Source: Streptomyces mangrovi (GTDB lineage Bacteria; Actinomycetota; Actinomycetes; Streptomycetales; Streptomycetaceae). From it: a DNA stretch of 64,000 nt. The notes under the pieces were generated by a model, which was not told where the DNA came from, searched no databases, and saw only the letters and a list, made by a program, of their open reading frames with translations. This document shows, piece after piece, positions 42,910-51,774 of this stretch. Every line of letters begins with the position of its first letter. Position 1 is the stretch's first letter. Location of the stretch: NCBI RefSeq assembly GCF_900114215.1, contig NZ_FOSG01000001.1:434001-498000 (forward strand), read 5' to 3'. Both the position numbers and the translations under genes were made by a program.

Positions 42910-45900
42910 ATGGACAGTGAACTGCGGCTCGGCGACCCTCGGCACCAGAACGTCGCCGAGGAGGCCCTGAGGCTGTGGTTACCCTCCGCCGCCTTCCTCT
43001 TCGAGCCCATGTCCCCGGGGCGCTCCGGGGCCGAGTTGACCGGTGTGGACATCAGCGGGCAGACCGGGGACATCCAGCCGGGCACCTACGTCCTGCGAGT
43101 CGGCCCCGCCGAGGACGGCCTGACCGAGGCGAACGAGCTGGCCGCGCACCAGAGGATCCGCGACAGGGCCCCGGACTTCGCCGAACACCACATCCCCCGC
43201 CTCGTCCGTCTTCACCAGCGGACGGCGGAGGACGGGCGGCTGGTCGCCTCACTGCACCAACTGGCGGGCGGCAGCCACCGGTACGCCCCGCCGCGCAGCC
43301 AGTCGGAGAGTCTCCTGCGCGGAGTCGAGGCCATCTCCCGGAAGATCCTCGACGCATGGGCCGACCCGCACGACGTGGAGCCGATGCGGCCACGCGAACT
43401 GCTCCTGGCCGTGGCCGGGGAGCGCAGGGCCGAGGAGTGCCTCCGCTCGGCCGCCGGCCTCTTCGGCGGCGAACTCCACCGCGAGGACGGCCATGTCTTC
43501 CTCGACCCGCGCACCGTGTTCGAGCGGGACGCGGGCGCCGCCTTCCCCGTCGTGCACGGCACCTGCCACGGCGACCTGCACACCGACAACCTGCTGCTGC
43601 CCCGGGACGAGCTCGTGGCCTCCGACGACGCCTTCTGGATCGTCGACGTCGACCAGGCGCGCCGCTCCGTGGCCGGTTTCGACCTGGCCTACCTGGAGGT
43701 CAGCGTCCTGGTGAACATCCTGCCGCCCAAACGCCTCCCCGTGCTGGCCCGCTGCCTGGAGGCGGCCGAGGACCCGGCGGTGAAGTCCGTACCGGACGAC
43801 TGCCACTGGCTCGTCGGCCTCCTCCAGCGCTCGCGCGCCGGAATCCAGGAGTGGGTCGTCCGGCAGCCCGGCCGTTTGGACGCCCTCTACCGGCAGTTCA
43901 TGCTGGCCCGCATGGCCGCCGCCCTGCTCTGGGCCCGCCGGTTCCCGGCCGGTGACGAGAGGGCGCGGACCTGCCTGGCGTACGCGGGGTGGTACGCCAT
44001 GCGGTACGACCGCGACTTCCCCGCCGGCGCACCGGAGTTTGGGGGCGCCTCCTCCGCGGTCCCGGCCACGCGGGAAGGGGCACGGGAGACGCACGAGAGC
44101 GCCCGGGCCCGCGATGAACTCTGGGAGACCTTCTGGGACGCCGCCTCGGGTTTCTCCCCGCACGCGGCGCGGTACGTCCTCGTGGCCGAACAGCTGCCGC
44201 GCACCGACTCGCTCGCCGCCCTCGGCCGCATCCCCTGGTCCGTCGTCGTGGACCTCGACCCGGCGTCGGACGGCGACGGCCTGCACCACCGCGCCGGACG
44301 GGTCCTGGGCACACAGCGGGCGGTGCACCTCCTCACCGACGACCGGCCCGTGATCGACTACTCGCGCGGCACGGCCTGGATGCTCGCGGCGGGTTCCGTC
44401 CTGCGCCGCGAACCCGCCCTGGAGGGACGGGACTGGGTGATCCGGCGCCTGAACGGGGTGCGCCAGCTGACCGCCTCCTTCCAGCAGGCCGTCGGTGACA
44501 CGCCCGTGTGCGTCGTGGTGCTCGAAGGCGGCACCGACACGGCGCGCGGGTCCGGCCGGGACCGCCTGCTGCGCGTGATCGAGACGATGGACGAGATGCT
44601 GCAGGGAAAGGCGGTCTTCCTGCACACCGGCCTCGCCCGGCTTCAGCCCGCCGTGCCCTTGACCCACGTTCCGCTGCCCGTCCCCGAACTCCTGGAGCGG
44701 CTCACCGGGACACTGGGCACCAGCGCGGAACACCTGGACTACACCGTGCCCGCCCTGGACAACGGCACGGTGGCCATCTCGCCGGAGACCATGCAGAAAC
44801 TCCGCGAGTACCTGGTCATCCTGCACGACGGGATCGAGGCGTCCGACCTGCCGGGGGACGACCGCCACAACGACGCCTTCTGGCGCGGCGGGCTCATCGG
44901 ATGGGCCGACCTCGACGAGGGCCGGGATGTGGTGCGATCCGTCAACGACAGCCTCGTGGCGGCGTTGCGCGGCAGCCTGGAACACCACCGCACGCGCACC
45001 GTCCTGCTGGAGCACCGGCCGGGCGCGGGCGGCACCACCGCCGCCCTGCGCGCGGCCTGGGACCTGCACCACGAGTACCCGGTGGCGGTGCTGCCCAGCG
45101 GGATCCCCGTGACGTCCTCCCGGCTGCCGCTGCTCGCCGACCGTCTGCACCTGCTGTACACCATCGCGCAGATGCCGGTCCTCCTGGTCGCCGAGGCCGG
45201 TGACCTGAGCGAGTCCTACCGCGAGGCGCTCTACCGGGAGCTGTCCAGGCGCAACACCCGCGTGACGATGCTCTACGTGCGGCGCGGGATCGGCGAGGCC
45301 GGCCGGGGCGCCCTGCTGGTCTCCGAACCGCTCGGCACGGAGGAGACGGCCGACTTCCTCGGCCGCTACAGCATGCTCGCCCCCGACCCCGCACGGATCG
45401 AGGAGCTGCGGCTGCTGGGCACGGAGCGGTACGAGCGGTACCGCACCCCCTTCTTCTACGGACTGATCACCTTCGAGAGGGAGTTCACCAAACTCTCCAC
45501 GTACGTGCGTACGCACCTGCAGAACGTCCGCGGCCGCGCCCGCGAGGTCATGCAGTACCTGGCGCTGGCCACCATCTTCTCCAACACCGGACCGCAGCGG
45601 GAGCTGGTGCAGAAGCTGATGCACGTCTCCACGCCCTCGGCCGAACTCGACCTCTCCGACGTGCTCGGTCCCGAGGCCGCACGCCTGGTGGCCGTGCGGT
45701 CCGGCCGGGTGCGCCTGCAGCACCAGCTCCTGGCCGAGCAGGTGCTCGCGGAGCTGCTCAACGACGAACGGTGGGACCGTCACCTGAAGGACCTGGCCAT
45801 CGACTTCATCCAGACACTGGCCATCACCACCGACGTGTCCTCGGAACCGGTGCGCGTACTGCTCCGCCAGATGTTCGTGGACAGACAGGGCGGCCTGGTC

Positions 45901-48900
45901 GACGGTGTGGAGGACCGGAGGAACTTCGCCCCGCTGATCGAGCGGCTGGACCTGAACTCGGCCCACCAGGTCCTGAAGTCCCTCACCGAGCACGTCTCCG
46001 ACGAACCGCACTTCTGGAACCATCTGGGCCGGCACCAGATGTACCGGCTCAACCGGGAGCTCGACAAGGCGGAGGAGTACGTCTCCCGGGCGGTCGCCCT
46101 GGCTGAGGGCGACTTCCTCCACCACCACACGCTCGGGCTGGCCCGGCGCAGCCGGATGCGCCAGGCGCTCAGGGACGCCAAGCGGCGCGGTGTGCAGGCC
46201 GTCATGAGCGTCGCCGACCGGTGGTTCGCGCAGACCGTCGAGTGCTTCATCACCACCCGGAAGCTCAACCCGGAGAACATCTACGGCTATGTCACCCACG
46301 TCCAGGCCGTGGTGGACGTCGCCAAGGCCATCAAGGACGCCGCCCGGGTGTCGTCCGTCGCCGAACTGAGCGCCGACGCCAGCGACTGGGTCACGGAGAA
46401 CCTCGCCGACGCCAACTTCCTGCTGGCCGAGGCGGCACAGCTGTACGGGACCCTGGACCGGCGCGACGACTACCTGGTGCGCTGCCAGGCGGACATCAAA
46501 CGCCTGTACGGGGATCTGGACTCGGTGGTCGAGCTCTGGGAGCTGGCCGTCGCCGGCGCGCGCGGCACGCCCATGGTGCAGAGAGCCCTCGCCCAGGCTT
46601 ACTACGTGCGCGGCGGCCGGAGCTGGCGGGAGCTGGACCGGACCGAGCTGGCCCGCATCGCCGAACTGGCCCGGCAGAACCTGTCCAGAACCGGGTGCAA
46701 GGAGGAGGACTACCGCCTCTGGTTCGAGGCGTACAGGCTGCTCCCCGAATTCGACATCGACGAGGCCCTCTCGCAGCTCCAGCTGTGGTCCGACCGGTTC
46801 CCGTCCTGGCGCGCCCACTACTACCGGTACTGCCTGTTCTTCCATCTGTGGTTCACCGGGCGCAGCAACGACGTCGAGGCGTTCCGGCTGGAGCAGCAGC
46901 AGGCCGAGAAGTACGTCGTGGGCCGGTCCAACCGCTCCTACCTGTGGCTCTCCTCCGAACCGCAGTGGTTCCCGATGATCGCCGACAGCGACCTCGGGGA
47001 GTGGAACCGCCGGGAGATGTTCTGGACCAACACCTCGCGCCTGCAGCGGGTGAACGGCGTGATCGACTTCATGCGCGGCCCCCAGGCGGGAACCATCCAG
47101 CTCCACGGCTCGGTCACCGCGTTCTTCGTCCCCACCCGGGGCAACTTCCTCCCCGACAGCGACGAGAACACCCCCGTCAACTTCTTCCTCGGCTTCAGCC
47201 CCGAAGGGCCGCGCGCCTGGGACGTCAGGAAGGGCCACTCCGACGACGCGGTCCAGGCCAGACGGACATCCACCACGGTACCCGCACCGCTGCTGACGGC
47301 GCGGGCGAGCCTGCGGCTGGCACCGGCCCAGGTGGCGGAGCGGGCCGCCGGCCTCACCAGGCGGCGGAAGACCGACTTCTGCATCGCCCTGCTGGAGGCC
47401 TGGCAGACGGTCGGCATCACACCGCGGCTCTCCCAGCTCGCCGAGCGGACCGGGGCGCGCTTCCGGTACGAGGGCGACGACGTCGAGGAGCTGCTGACCG
47501 AGTCGCGGCGGGTCGTCGTCGGCGACGAGGACGACCCCGTGGTACAGCTCATCGACGCCGCCGGCCGGACGGCCGCGCCGGTGCAGGCCCTCTCCGTACC
47601 GCAAAGCGGCGAAGAACCGTTGCTCGGCAGGATCTCCTACACCAAGGAGGCCGAGAACCACGGGATCATCGAACTCGTGGGCAGCGGGTGGGCACGGTTC
47701 AAGTTCCAGGACATCGGCAACCCCGGAGCGCAGGGACCGGTCCGGGGCCAGATCGTGCGGATGGCCGCGGTGGAGCTGGACCGCCAGGGTGGGATGAACG
47801 CGCGCGGCATCGAACTGATGCCCTTCTCCTCCGTCCTGGTGGACGGCGAGGTGGTGCACGCGGAACAGCTGCGGGAACGGGTCGAGGCCGATCTGCGGGC
47901 GGTACTGGAGGAACGGCTGGCACAGGGCATCCAGGCGACACCGGCCCGGGAGCTCGAGGAGTGGCTGGACGGCAGGTTCACCGGCTGCCGGCCGCTCGCC
48001 GAGCATCTGGGACTCCCCTCCCTGAAGCACCTGTGGGACGGACTCGACTGGCTGGACGCCAAGGGCAACGCGGCCACCCGTGTGCTCAGCCTGCGCGGCG
48101 GCAAGGTCTTCGGACGGGTCTCGGAGAGCCTCTCGGACGGAGGGAACCAGGACCGGCGGAGCACGGAGCCGGACCGCTTCGGGGAGGTGCTGGAGTCGGT
48201 GGTGGAGGAGATCCGGAAGAAAACCGGCAAGTCCTCCCCCGCCTTCTACCGGGTGAGGAAGGCGCTGCTCAAGAGGCTGGGAGAGGACTACCACAACGTC
48301 GTCGGAAACTCCCTGAAGCACCGGATCGCGCAGCAGCGGGGCTGGGAACTGCTGGAGATCGGCCCCAAAAAACACCTGGTGCGCAGGACCGGCACCGCGT
48401 CCCCGGCGAGGAAGCGGAAGGACACGGAGGGCGCCCGGGGCACGCGGGACGCGCCCGAGGCCTTTCCGTCGTTGCTCGCCGGTGCGGTGGCCTCCCTCTC
48501 CGCCGACGGGAAGCCGGCCACCCTCCAGCAGATCGGCGCCCTGCTGCGGGCCCGGCTCGGGGAGAACTACACGGCCGTCGTCGGATCATCGCTGAAACGG
48601 CGGATCGAGAAGGAGCCGGGATGGCGCATCGAGGAAGTGCGTCACAACACGCTCGTCGCACACCCGCCGCCGGAGGTCCGGGGCGGGCCCCCGGCCGCCG
48701 GCGCGGCGGACGTCGCGGTGGATGTCGCGGCGGACCTGGAGGAAGCGGTGAGGACTCTGCGGGCGAAGGGCCGGGAGGCAGCTCTCACCGGCATCGGAGA
48801 CGCCCTGCATGCGCGCTGGGGCCCGGAGGAGTACAAGCGGATCGTCGGCGGGCGGCTGAGGACCCTGGTGGAGAAGCACGGATGGACCGTCCGCGAGGCC

Positions 48901-48963
48901 CGGCAGGGCGTGTGGGTCCTGGACGCCGAAGACCGCTCCCGCACCACGGAATCGGAGGGATAG
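42910..48963 (+). CDS. giant SAMD9-like STAND NTPase with APH-like N terminus and C-terminal LOTUS/OST-HTH repeats
   Basis: A 2017-residue cytoplasmic protein starting at the ATG with GGAGGGGG upstream. Residues ~100-330 are APH-kinase-like (HGDLHTDN at 220, VDVDQA at 245). About 400-600 form a second domain (RYVLVAEQLPRTDSL) in the SIR2-like position of SAMD9. The NTPase begins near 690: Walker A variant RPGAGGTTAAL (GAGGTT at 705-710, no lysine) and Walker B-like VLLVAEAGD near 760. TPR-like helices fill 1050-1390. The SAMD9-type segment SVTAFFVPTRG...NFFLGFSPEGPRAWDV is at ~1400-1438; an OB/cold-shock-like domain is at 1571-1636. Three LOTUS-like modules end the protein (1757-1826, 1851-1915, 1943-2007), each with a YxxVVG.SLK..I or similar core. 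First gene of a two-gene operon. Function not established; antiviral sensing is inferred. Confidence 0.85.
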   Translation: MDSELRLGDPRHQNVAEEALRLWLPSAAFLFEPMSPGRSGAELTGVDISGQTGDIQPGTYVLRVGPAEDGLTEANELAAHQRIRDRAPDFAEHHIPRLVRLHQRTAEDGRLVASLHQLAGGSHRYAPPRSQSESLLRGVEAISRKILDAWADPHDVEPMRPRELLLAVAGERRAEECLRSAAGLFGGELHREDGHVFLDPRTVFERDAGAAFPVVHGTCHGDLHTDNLLLPRDELVASDDAFWIVDVDQARRSVAGFDLAYLEVSVLVNILPPKRLPVLARCLEAAEDPAVKSVPDDCHWLVGLLQRSRAGIQEWVVRQPGRLDALYRQFMLARMAAALLWARRFPAGDERARTCLAYAGWYAMRYDRDFPAGAPEFGGASSAVPATREGARETHESARARDELWETFWDAASGFSPHAARYVLVAEQLPRTDSLAALGRIPWSVVVDLDPASDGDGLHHRAGRVLGTQRAVHLLTDDRPVIDYSRGTAWMLAAGSVLRREPALEGRDWVIRRLNGVRQLTASFQQAVGDTPVCVVVLEGGTDTARGSGRDRLLRVIETMDEMLQGKAVFLHTGLARLQPAVPLTHVPLPVPELLERLTGTLGTSAEHLDYTVPALDNGTVAISPETMQKLREYLVILHDGIEASDLPGDDRHNDAFWRGGLIGWADLDEGRDVVRSVNDSLVAALRGSLEHHRTRTVLLEHRPGAGGTTAALRAAWDLHHEYPVAVLPSGIPVTSSRLPLLADRLHLLYTIAQMPVLLVAEAGDLSESYREALYRELSRRNTRVTMLYVRRGIGEAGRGALLVSEPLGTEETADFLGRYSMLAPDPARIEELRLLGTERYERYRTPFFYGLITFEREFTKLSTYVRTHLQNVRGRAREVMQYLALATIFSNTGPQRELVQKLMHVSTPSAELDLSDVLGPEAARLVAVRSGRVRLQHQLLAEQVLAELLNDERWDRHLKDLAIDFIQTLAITTDVSSEPVRVLLRQMFVDRQGGLVDGVEDRRNFAPLIERLDLNSAHQVLKSLTEHVSDEPHFWNHLGRHQMYRLNRELDKAEEYVSRAVALAEGDFLHHHTLGLARRSRMRQALRDAKRRGVQAVMSVADRWFAQTVECFITTRKLNPENIYGYVTHVQAVVDVAKAIKDAARVSSVAELSADASDWVTENLADANFLLAEAAQLYGTLDRRDDYLVRCQADIKRLYGDLDSVVELWELAVAGARGTPMVQRALAQAYYVRGGRSWRELDRTELARIAELARQNLSRTGCKEEDYRLWFEAYRLLPEFDIDEALSQLQLWSDRFPSWRAHYYRYCLFFHLWFTGRSNDVEAFRLEQQQAEKYVVGRSNRSYLWLSSEPQWFPMIADSDLGEWNRREMFWTNTSRLQRVNGVIDFMRGPQAGTIQLHGSVTAFFVPTRGNFLPDSDENTPVNFFLGFSPEGPRAWDVRKGHSDDAVQARRTSTTVPAPLLTARASLRLAPAQVAERAAGLTRRRKTDFCIALLEAWQTVGITPRLSQLAERTGARFRYEGDDVEELLTESRRVVVGDEDDPVVQLIDAAGRTAAPVQALSVPQSGEEPLLGRISYTKEAENHGIIELVGSGWARFKFQDIGNPGAQGPVRGQIVRMAAVELDRQGGMNARGIELMPFSSVLVDGEVVHAEQLRERVEADLRAVLEERLAQGIQATPARELEEWLDGRFTGCRPLAEHLGLPSLKHLWDGLDWLDAKGNAATRVLSLRGGKVFGRVSESLSDGGNQDRRSTEPDRFGEVLESVVEEIRKKTGKSSPAFYRVRKALLKRLGEDYHNVVGNSLKHRIAQQRGWELLEIGPKKHLVRRTGTASPARKRKDTEGARGTRDAPEAFPSLLAGAVASLSADGKPATLQQIGALLRARLGENYTAVVGSSLKRRIEKEPGWRIEEVRHNTLVAHPPPEVRGGPPAAGAADVAVDVAADLEEAVRTLRAKGREAALTGIGDALHARWGPEEYKRIVGGRLRTLVEKHGWTVREARQGVWVLDAEDRSRTTESEG

Positions 48964-48967
48964 CCCG

Positions 48968-49960
48968 GTGGACGACCCCCGGACGGCGGTGGCCGCCCTG
49001 CTGGACGGCGTGGCCGAACACTCCGGACCTCCCGTCCCGGTTTCCGAGCTGTGCCGGCGTACGGGCCTGGCGGAAGCGGCGGCCGAGACGGCGGCCCCCA
49101 TGGTGTTCGCGCTCCTGAGCGCGTTCGGAGCGTTGGACTGGCGACAGGACCCGGCGACCGGGGAGGCCCTGGTCGCCGCCGTCAGCCCGCAGGCGGGATA
49201 CCTCCTGCGCAGCCTCAGCGCGTACGTACGGACGGAACAGGCGTTCCTGGACAACTGGGAGCGGCCGGGAACGGCCGACCCGCCCCTCACCGACCGGCAG
49301 GCACTGTCCGGACCGCAGTTCCTCCACCTCCTCGAGAAACGGCGCCTGCGGACCAACCCCGACGCCCCGCCGCTGCGCCGGGTCGACGTCGCGCAGGTGG
49401 TCGTCAAGAACCGCGTCCGGGGGCGGGGCGGCCGGGCGCAGTACCTGATGCTGTACGACGGCCGGGCCCGGCAGTACCAGCTGCCCGGCGGCTACGTCCG
49501 CGCGTCGGACCGGGACGCCCGGACGGCGGCCGTACGGGAGCTGGAGGAGGAACTGCCGGGGTACTCCTATGTCTCCGGGAGAGACACCCTGACGGAGCTC
49601 GGGGTGTTCCCCGTCGTCCAGATCTCCCGCACCCACGGCGCGGTCACCGCATACCGGGTCGCCCTCTACCAGCTGCGCTCCGGAACGGAGCGGCTGCCGC
49701 TCGCCCCGGGGGCCCTCTGGGTACCCGAGGAGACCCTGCTCGACCCCGCCGGCACGGTCGGCGGCGCCACGCTGAACATCACCGCGCTGCTCCGGCTCGA
49801 CCGGGCACTTCCCGGAGGGATCGGCGGCCTTCCCCAGAGCATGTCCGGCGTCCAGCACCGGCCGCTGCGCGAGGTGGTCCGGGACAGGCCGTGGGAGGTG
49901 GTGGGCCTGCTCGTAGGCGTCGTCGGCCTGCTGGTCTCGCTCGTCCCGCTCTTGTGGTGA
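48968..49960 (+). CDS. tail-anchored Nudix-domain protein with winged-helix-like N terminus
   Basis: A 330-residue protein four bases downstream of the giant gene's stop, with its GGAGGG site inside that gene, so it is translationally coupled. Residues 1-120 look like a winged helix (VPVSELCRRTGLAEAAAETA, FALLSAFGALDWRQD). The Nudix core is at about 145-270; the box starts at residue 174 (GGYVRASDRDARTAAV, then RELEEELPGY), keeping the REUxEE metal ligands though the first Glu is Asp. The C-terminal WEVVGLLVGVVGLLVSLVPLLW is a membrane anchor. Nudix enzymes hydrolyse nucleoside diphosphate-linked molecules; here it may make, degrade or sense a nucleotide signal for the upstream NTPase. Substrate unknown. 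Confidence 0.85.
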   Translation: MDDPRTAVAALLDGVAEHSGPPVPVSELCRRTGLAEAAAETAAPMVFALLSAFGALDWRQDPATGEALVAAVSPQAGYLLRSLSAYVRTEQAFLDNWERPGTADPPLTDRQALSGPQFLHLLEKRRLRTNPDAPPLRRVDVAQVVVKNRVRGRGGRAQYLMLYDGRARQYQLPGGYVRASDRDARTAAVRELEEELPGYSYVSGRDTLTELGVFPVVQISRTHGAVTAYRVALYQLRSGTERLPLAPGALWVPEETLLDPAGTVGGATLNITALLRLDRALPGGIGGLPQSMSGVQHRPLREVVRDRPWEVVGLLVGVVGLLVSLVPLLW

Positions 49961-50014
49961 CTCGCGCCCGACACCGTACGGCCTGACCGCCGGCCGCGCC
50001 GCCCGTCCACGCCG

Positions 50015-50046
50015 AAGGCCCCGGACCATGACCGGCCCGGGGCTTT
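50015..50046. terminator. hairpin between Nudix gene and tRNA
   Basis: AAGGCCCCGG pairs with CCGGGGCTTT (one bulge), 12-base loop. On the minus strand it is followed by T-poor sequence but lies 24 bases beyond the tRNA 3' end, so it probably ends tRNA transcription as well as the Nudix operon. Confidence 0.55.
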
Positions 50047-50069
50047 CCATCTGCCCTGTTCGGGCGTTG

Positions 50070-50142
50070 AGCCGCCTGTCGGGTTCGAACCGACGACCTT
50101 CGCTTTACAAGAGCGGCGCTCTACCAGCTGAGCTAAGGCGGC
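50070..50142 (-). tRNA. tRNA-Thr (anticodon TGT)
   Basis: Minus strand, 73 bases, CCA not encoded. Acceptor GCCGCCT pairs with AGGCGGC; D-loop AGCTGGTAGA; anticodon loop CTTGTAA gives TGT, reading ACA; T arm GTCGG-TTCGAAC-CCGAC is canonical. It lies at the right edge of the SAMD9-like operon. Actinobacterial islands commonly use tRNA 3' ends as attachment sites, here facing the operon, but I could not find a second copy of the 3' end in the window. Confidence 0.95.
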
Positions 50143-50369
50143 GTGCGCGGCGGCGCCGCGGGCCCGGCGGGGGCCCCGGCGCGTACGCAGTGTGCAGTGT
50201 ACCCACTTCCCGGCGCCGGGCCGGAGTCCTTTCGTGACCGCGGAAGTACTGACAAGACAACCCCCGGCGGGTTACCGTCGGCCCACGTTCACACAGGTTC
50301 ACACAGGTGGAACGCGACCTTTACTCGGATCGTCCGGCACGTTCCTGCCGGTGAAGGAGACAACCGACC

Positions 50370-51467
50370 ATGGCCTCGGTCACGTACGACAACGCCACCC
50401 GGATCTACCCGGGCAGCGACAAGCCCGCCGTCGACAAGCTGAACATCGAGATCGAGGACGGCGAGTTCCTCGTCCTCGTCGGCCCCTCCGGCTGCGGCAA
50501 GTCCACCTCCCTGCGCATGCTCGCGGGCCTGGAGGACGTCAACGGCGGCGCCATCCGCATCGGTGACCGCGACGTCACCCACCTTCCGCCGAAGGACCGG
50601 GACATCGCCATGGTGTTCCAGAACTACGCGCTCTACCCGCACATGACCGTCGCCCAGAACATGGGCTTCGCGCTGAAGATCGCGGGTGTGCCGAAGGACC
50701 AGATCCGCGCCAAGGTCGAGGACGCCGCGAAGATCCTGGACCTGGAGCCCTACCTGGACCGCAAGCCCAAGGCGCTCTCCGGCGGTCAGCGGCAGCGTGT
50801 GGCGATGGGCCGCGCGATCGTCCGCGAGCCGCAGGTGTTCCTCATGGACGAGCCGCTGTCGAACCTCGACGCCAAGCTCCGCGTCCAGACCCGCACCCAG
50901 ATCGCCGGCCTCCAGCGCCGGCTGGGCATCACCACGGTCTACGTCACCCACGACCAGACCGAGGCCATGACCATGGGCGACCGGGTCGCGGTGCTCAAGG
51001 ACGGCCTGCTGCAGCAGATCGACTCGCCGCGCCACATGTACGACAAGCCGGCCAACCTCTTCGTCGCGGGCTTCATCGGCTCCCCGGCGATGAACCTGGT
51101 CGAGGTGCCGATCACCGACGGCGGCGTGAAGTTCGGCAACAGCATCGTGCCGGTCGAGCGCGAAGCCGTCACCGAGGCCGCCAACAGGGGTGACAAGACC
51201 GTCACGGTCGGCATCCGCCCCGAGCACCTGGACATCGCGGGCGAGGGCAGCGACGCCGGTCTGGCCGTCACCGTCAACGTCGTCGAGGAGCTGGGCGCCG
51301 ACGGTTACGTCTACGGCACCGCCCAGGTCGGCGGCGGGGCGAAGGACCTGGTGGTCCGCGTCGGCGGCCGCGAGGTGCCGGAGAAGGGCGCGACGATCCA
51401 CGTGGTGCCGCGCGCCGGCGAGGCCCACGTGTTCGCCACCTCCACCGGTGAGCGCCTGACCGACTGA
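50370..51467 (+). CDS. msiK: multiple-sugar ABC transporter ATPase MsiK
   Basis: A 365-residue UgpC/MalK-type ATPase that energises several sugar ABC importers in Streptomyces, including those for cellobiose, maltose and chitin oligosaccharides. Walker A is GPSGCGKST (about 37-45), Q-loop FQNYALYPHMTV, signature LSGGQRQRVAMGRA, Walker B VFLMDEPLSNLD, then TOBE domains with VGIRPEHLDI and GTAQVGGGAKDLVVRVGG. GGTGAAGGAG precedes the ATG. It is transcribed alone, as in other Streptomyces, because its permeases are elsewhere. The nagKA genes upstream in the window would use sugars it helps import. Confidence 0.96.
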   Translation: MASVTYDNATRIYPGSDKPAVDKLNIEIEDGEFLVLVGPSGCGKSTSLRMLAGLEDVNGGAIRIGDRDVTHLPPKDRDIAMVFQNYALYPHMTVAQNMGFALKIAGVPKDQIRAKVEDAAKILDLEPYLDRKPKALSGGQRQRVAMGRAIVREPQVFLMDEPLSNLDAKLRVQTRTQIAGLQRRLGITTVYVTHDQTEAMTMGDRVAVLKDGLLQQIDSPRHMYDKPANLFVAGFIGSPAMNLVEVPITDGGVKFGNSIVPVEREAVTEAANRGDKTVTVGIRPEHLDIAGEGSDAGLAVTVNVVEELGADGYVYGTAQVGGGAKDLVVRVGGREVPEKGATIHVVPRAGEAHVFATSTGERLTD

Positions 51468-51500
51468 CCGCCCGAGCGGCGCAGTCTCCTCCACACGGCC

Positions 51501-51550
51501 GACACGGGGCCCGTACGTCCGCGCGCAGCGGGCCGTACGGGCCCCGTGTC
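51501..51550. terminator. hairpin after msiK
   Basis: Perfect 17-bp inverted repeat (left arm GACACGGGGCCCGTACG) with a 16-base GC-rich loop, 33 bases after the msiK stop. Confidence 0.7.
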
Positions 51551-51566
51551 GTTCCCGGCCGTCTCC

Positions 51567-51599
51567 GGCGGAACCACGGCGGAACCACGGCGGAACCAC
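51567..51599. repeat. three 11-bp tandem repeats downstream of msiK
   Basis: The unit CGGCGGAACCA is repeated three times without gap, just after the msiK terminator. No function is evident. Confidence 0.7.
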
Positions 51600-51774
51600 G
51601 GGGCGTCCCGCCCGGGGCCCGCGTCAACACAGGGACATCTCCGCACCTGGGACTACAGGGTTCTCGGTCACTCGTGAGAGTGACCGAATGTCGCCGGATC
51701 ACCACTCCTCGCTACCATCGCAGACGCCCCGGAACGGGCTTCCCGATACCGTCCTTCGCGAGGAAGACTCCACA

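Noticed and set aside
44160..44720. Second domain of the giant protein as an active SIR2 NADase
   Set aside because: It lies where SAMD9 has a SIR2-like fold, but I cannot see the Asn-His active site, so activity is not claimed.
43249..48375. 1708-codon open frame on the minus strand opposite the giant gene
   Set aside because: Antisense shadow: very high GC keeps stops out of this frame. No ribosome site and low-complexity Gly/Val/Arg composition.
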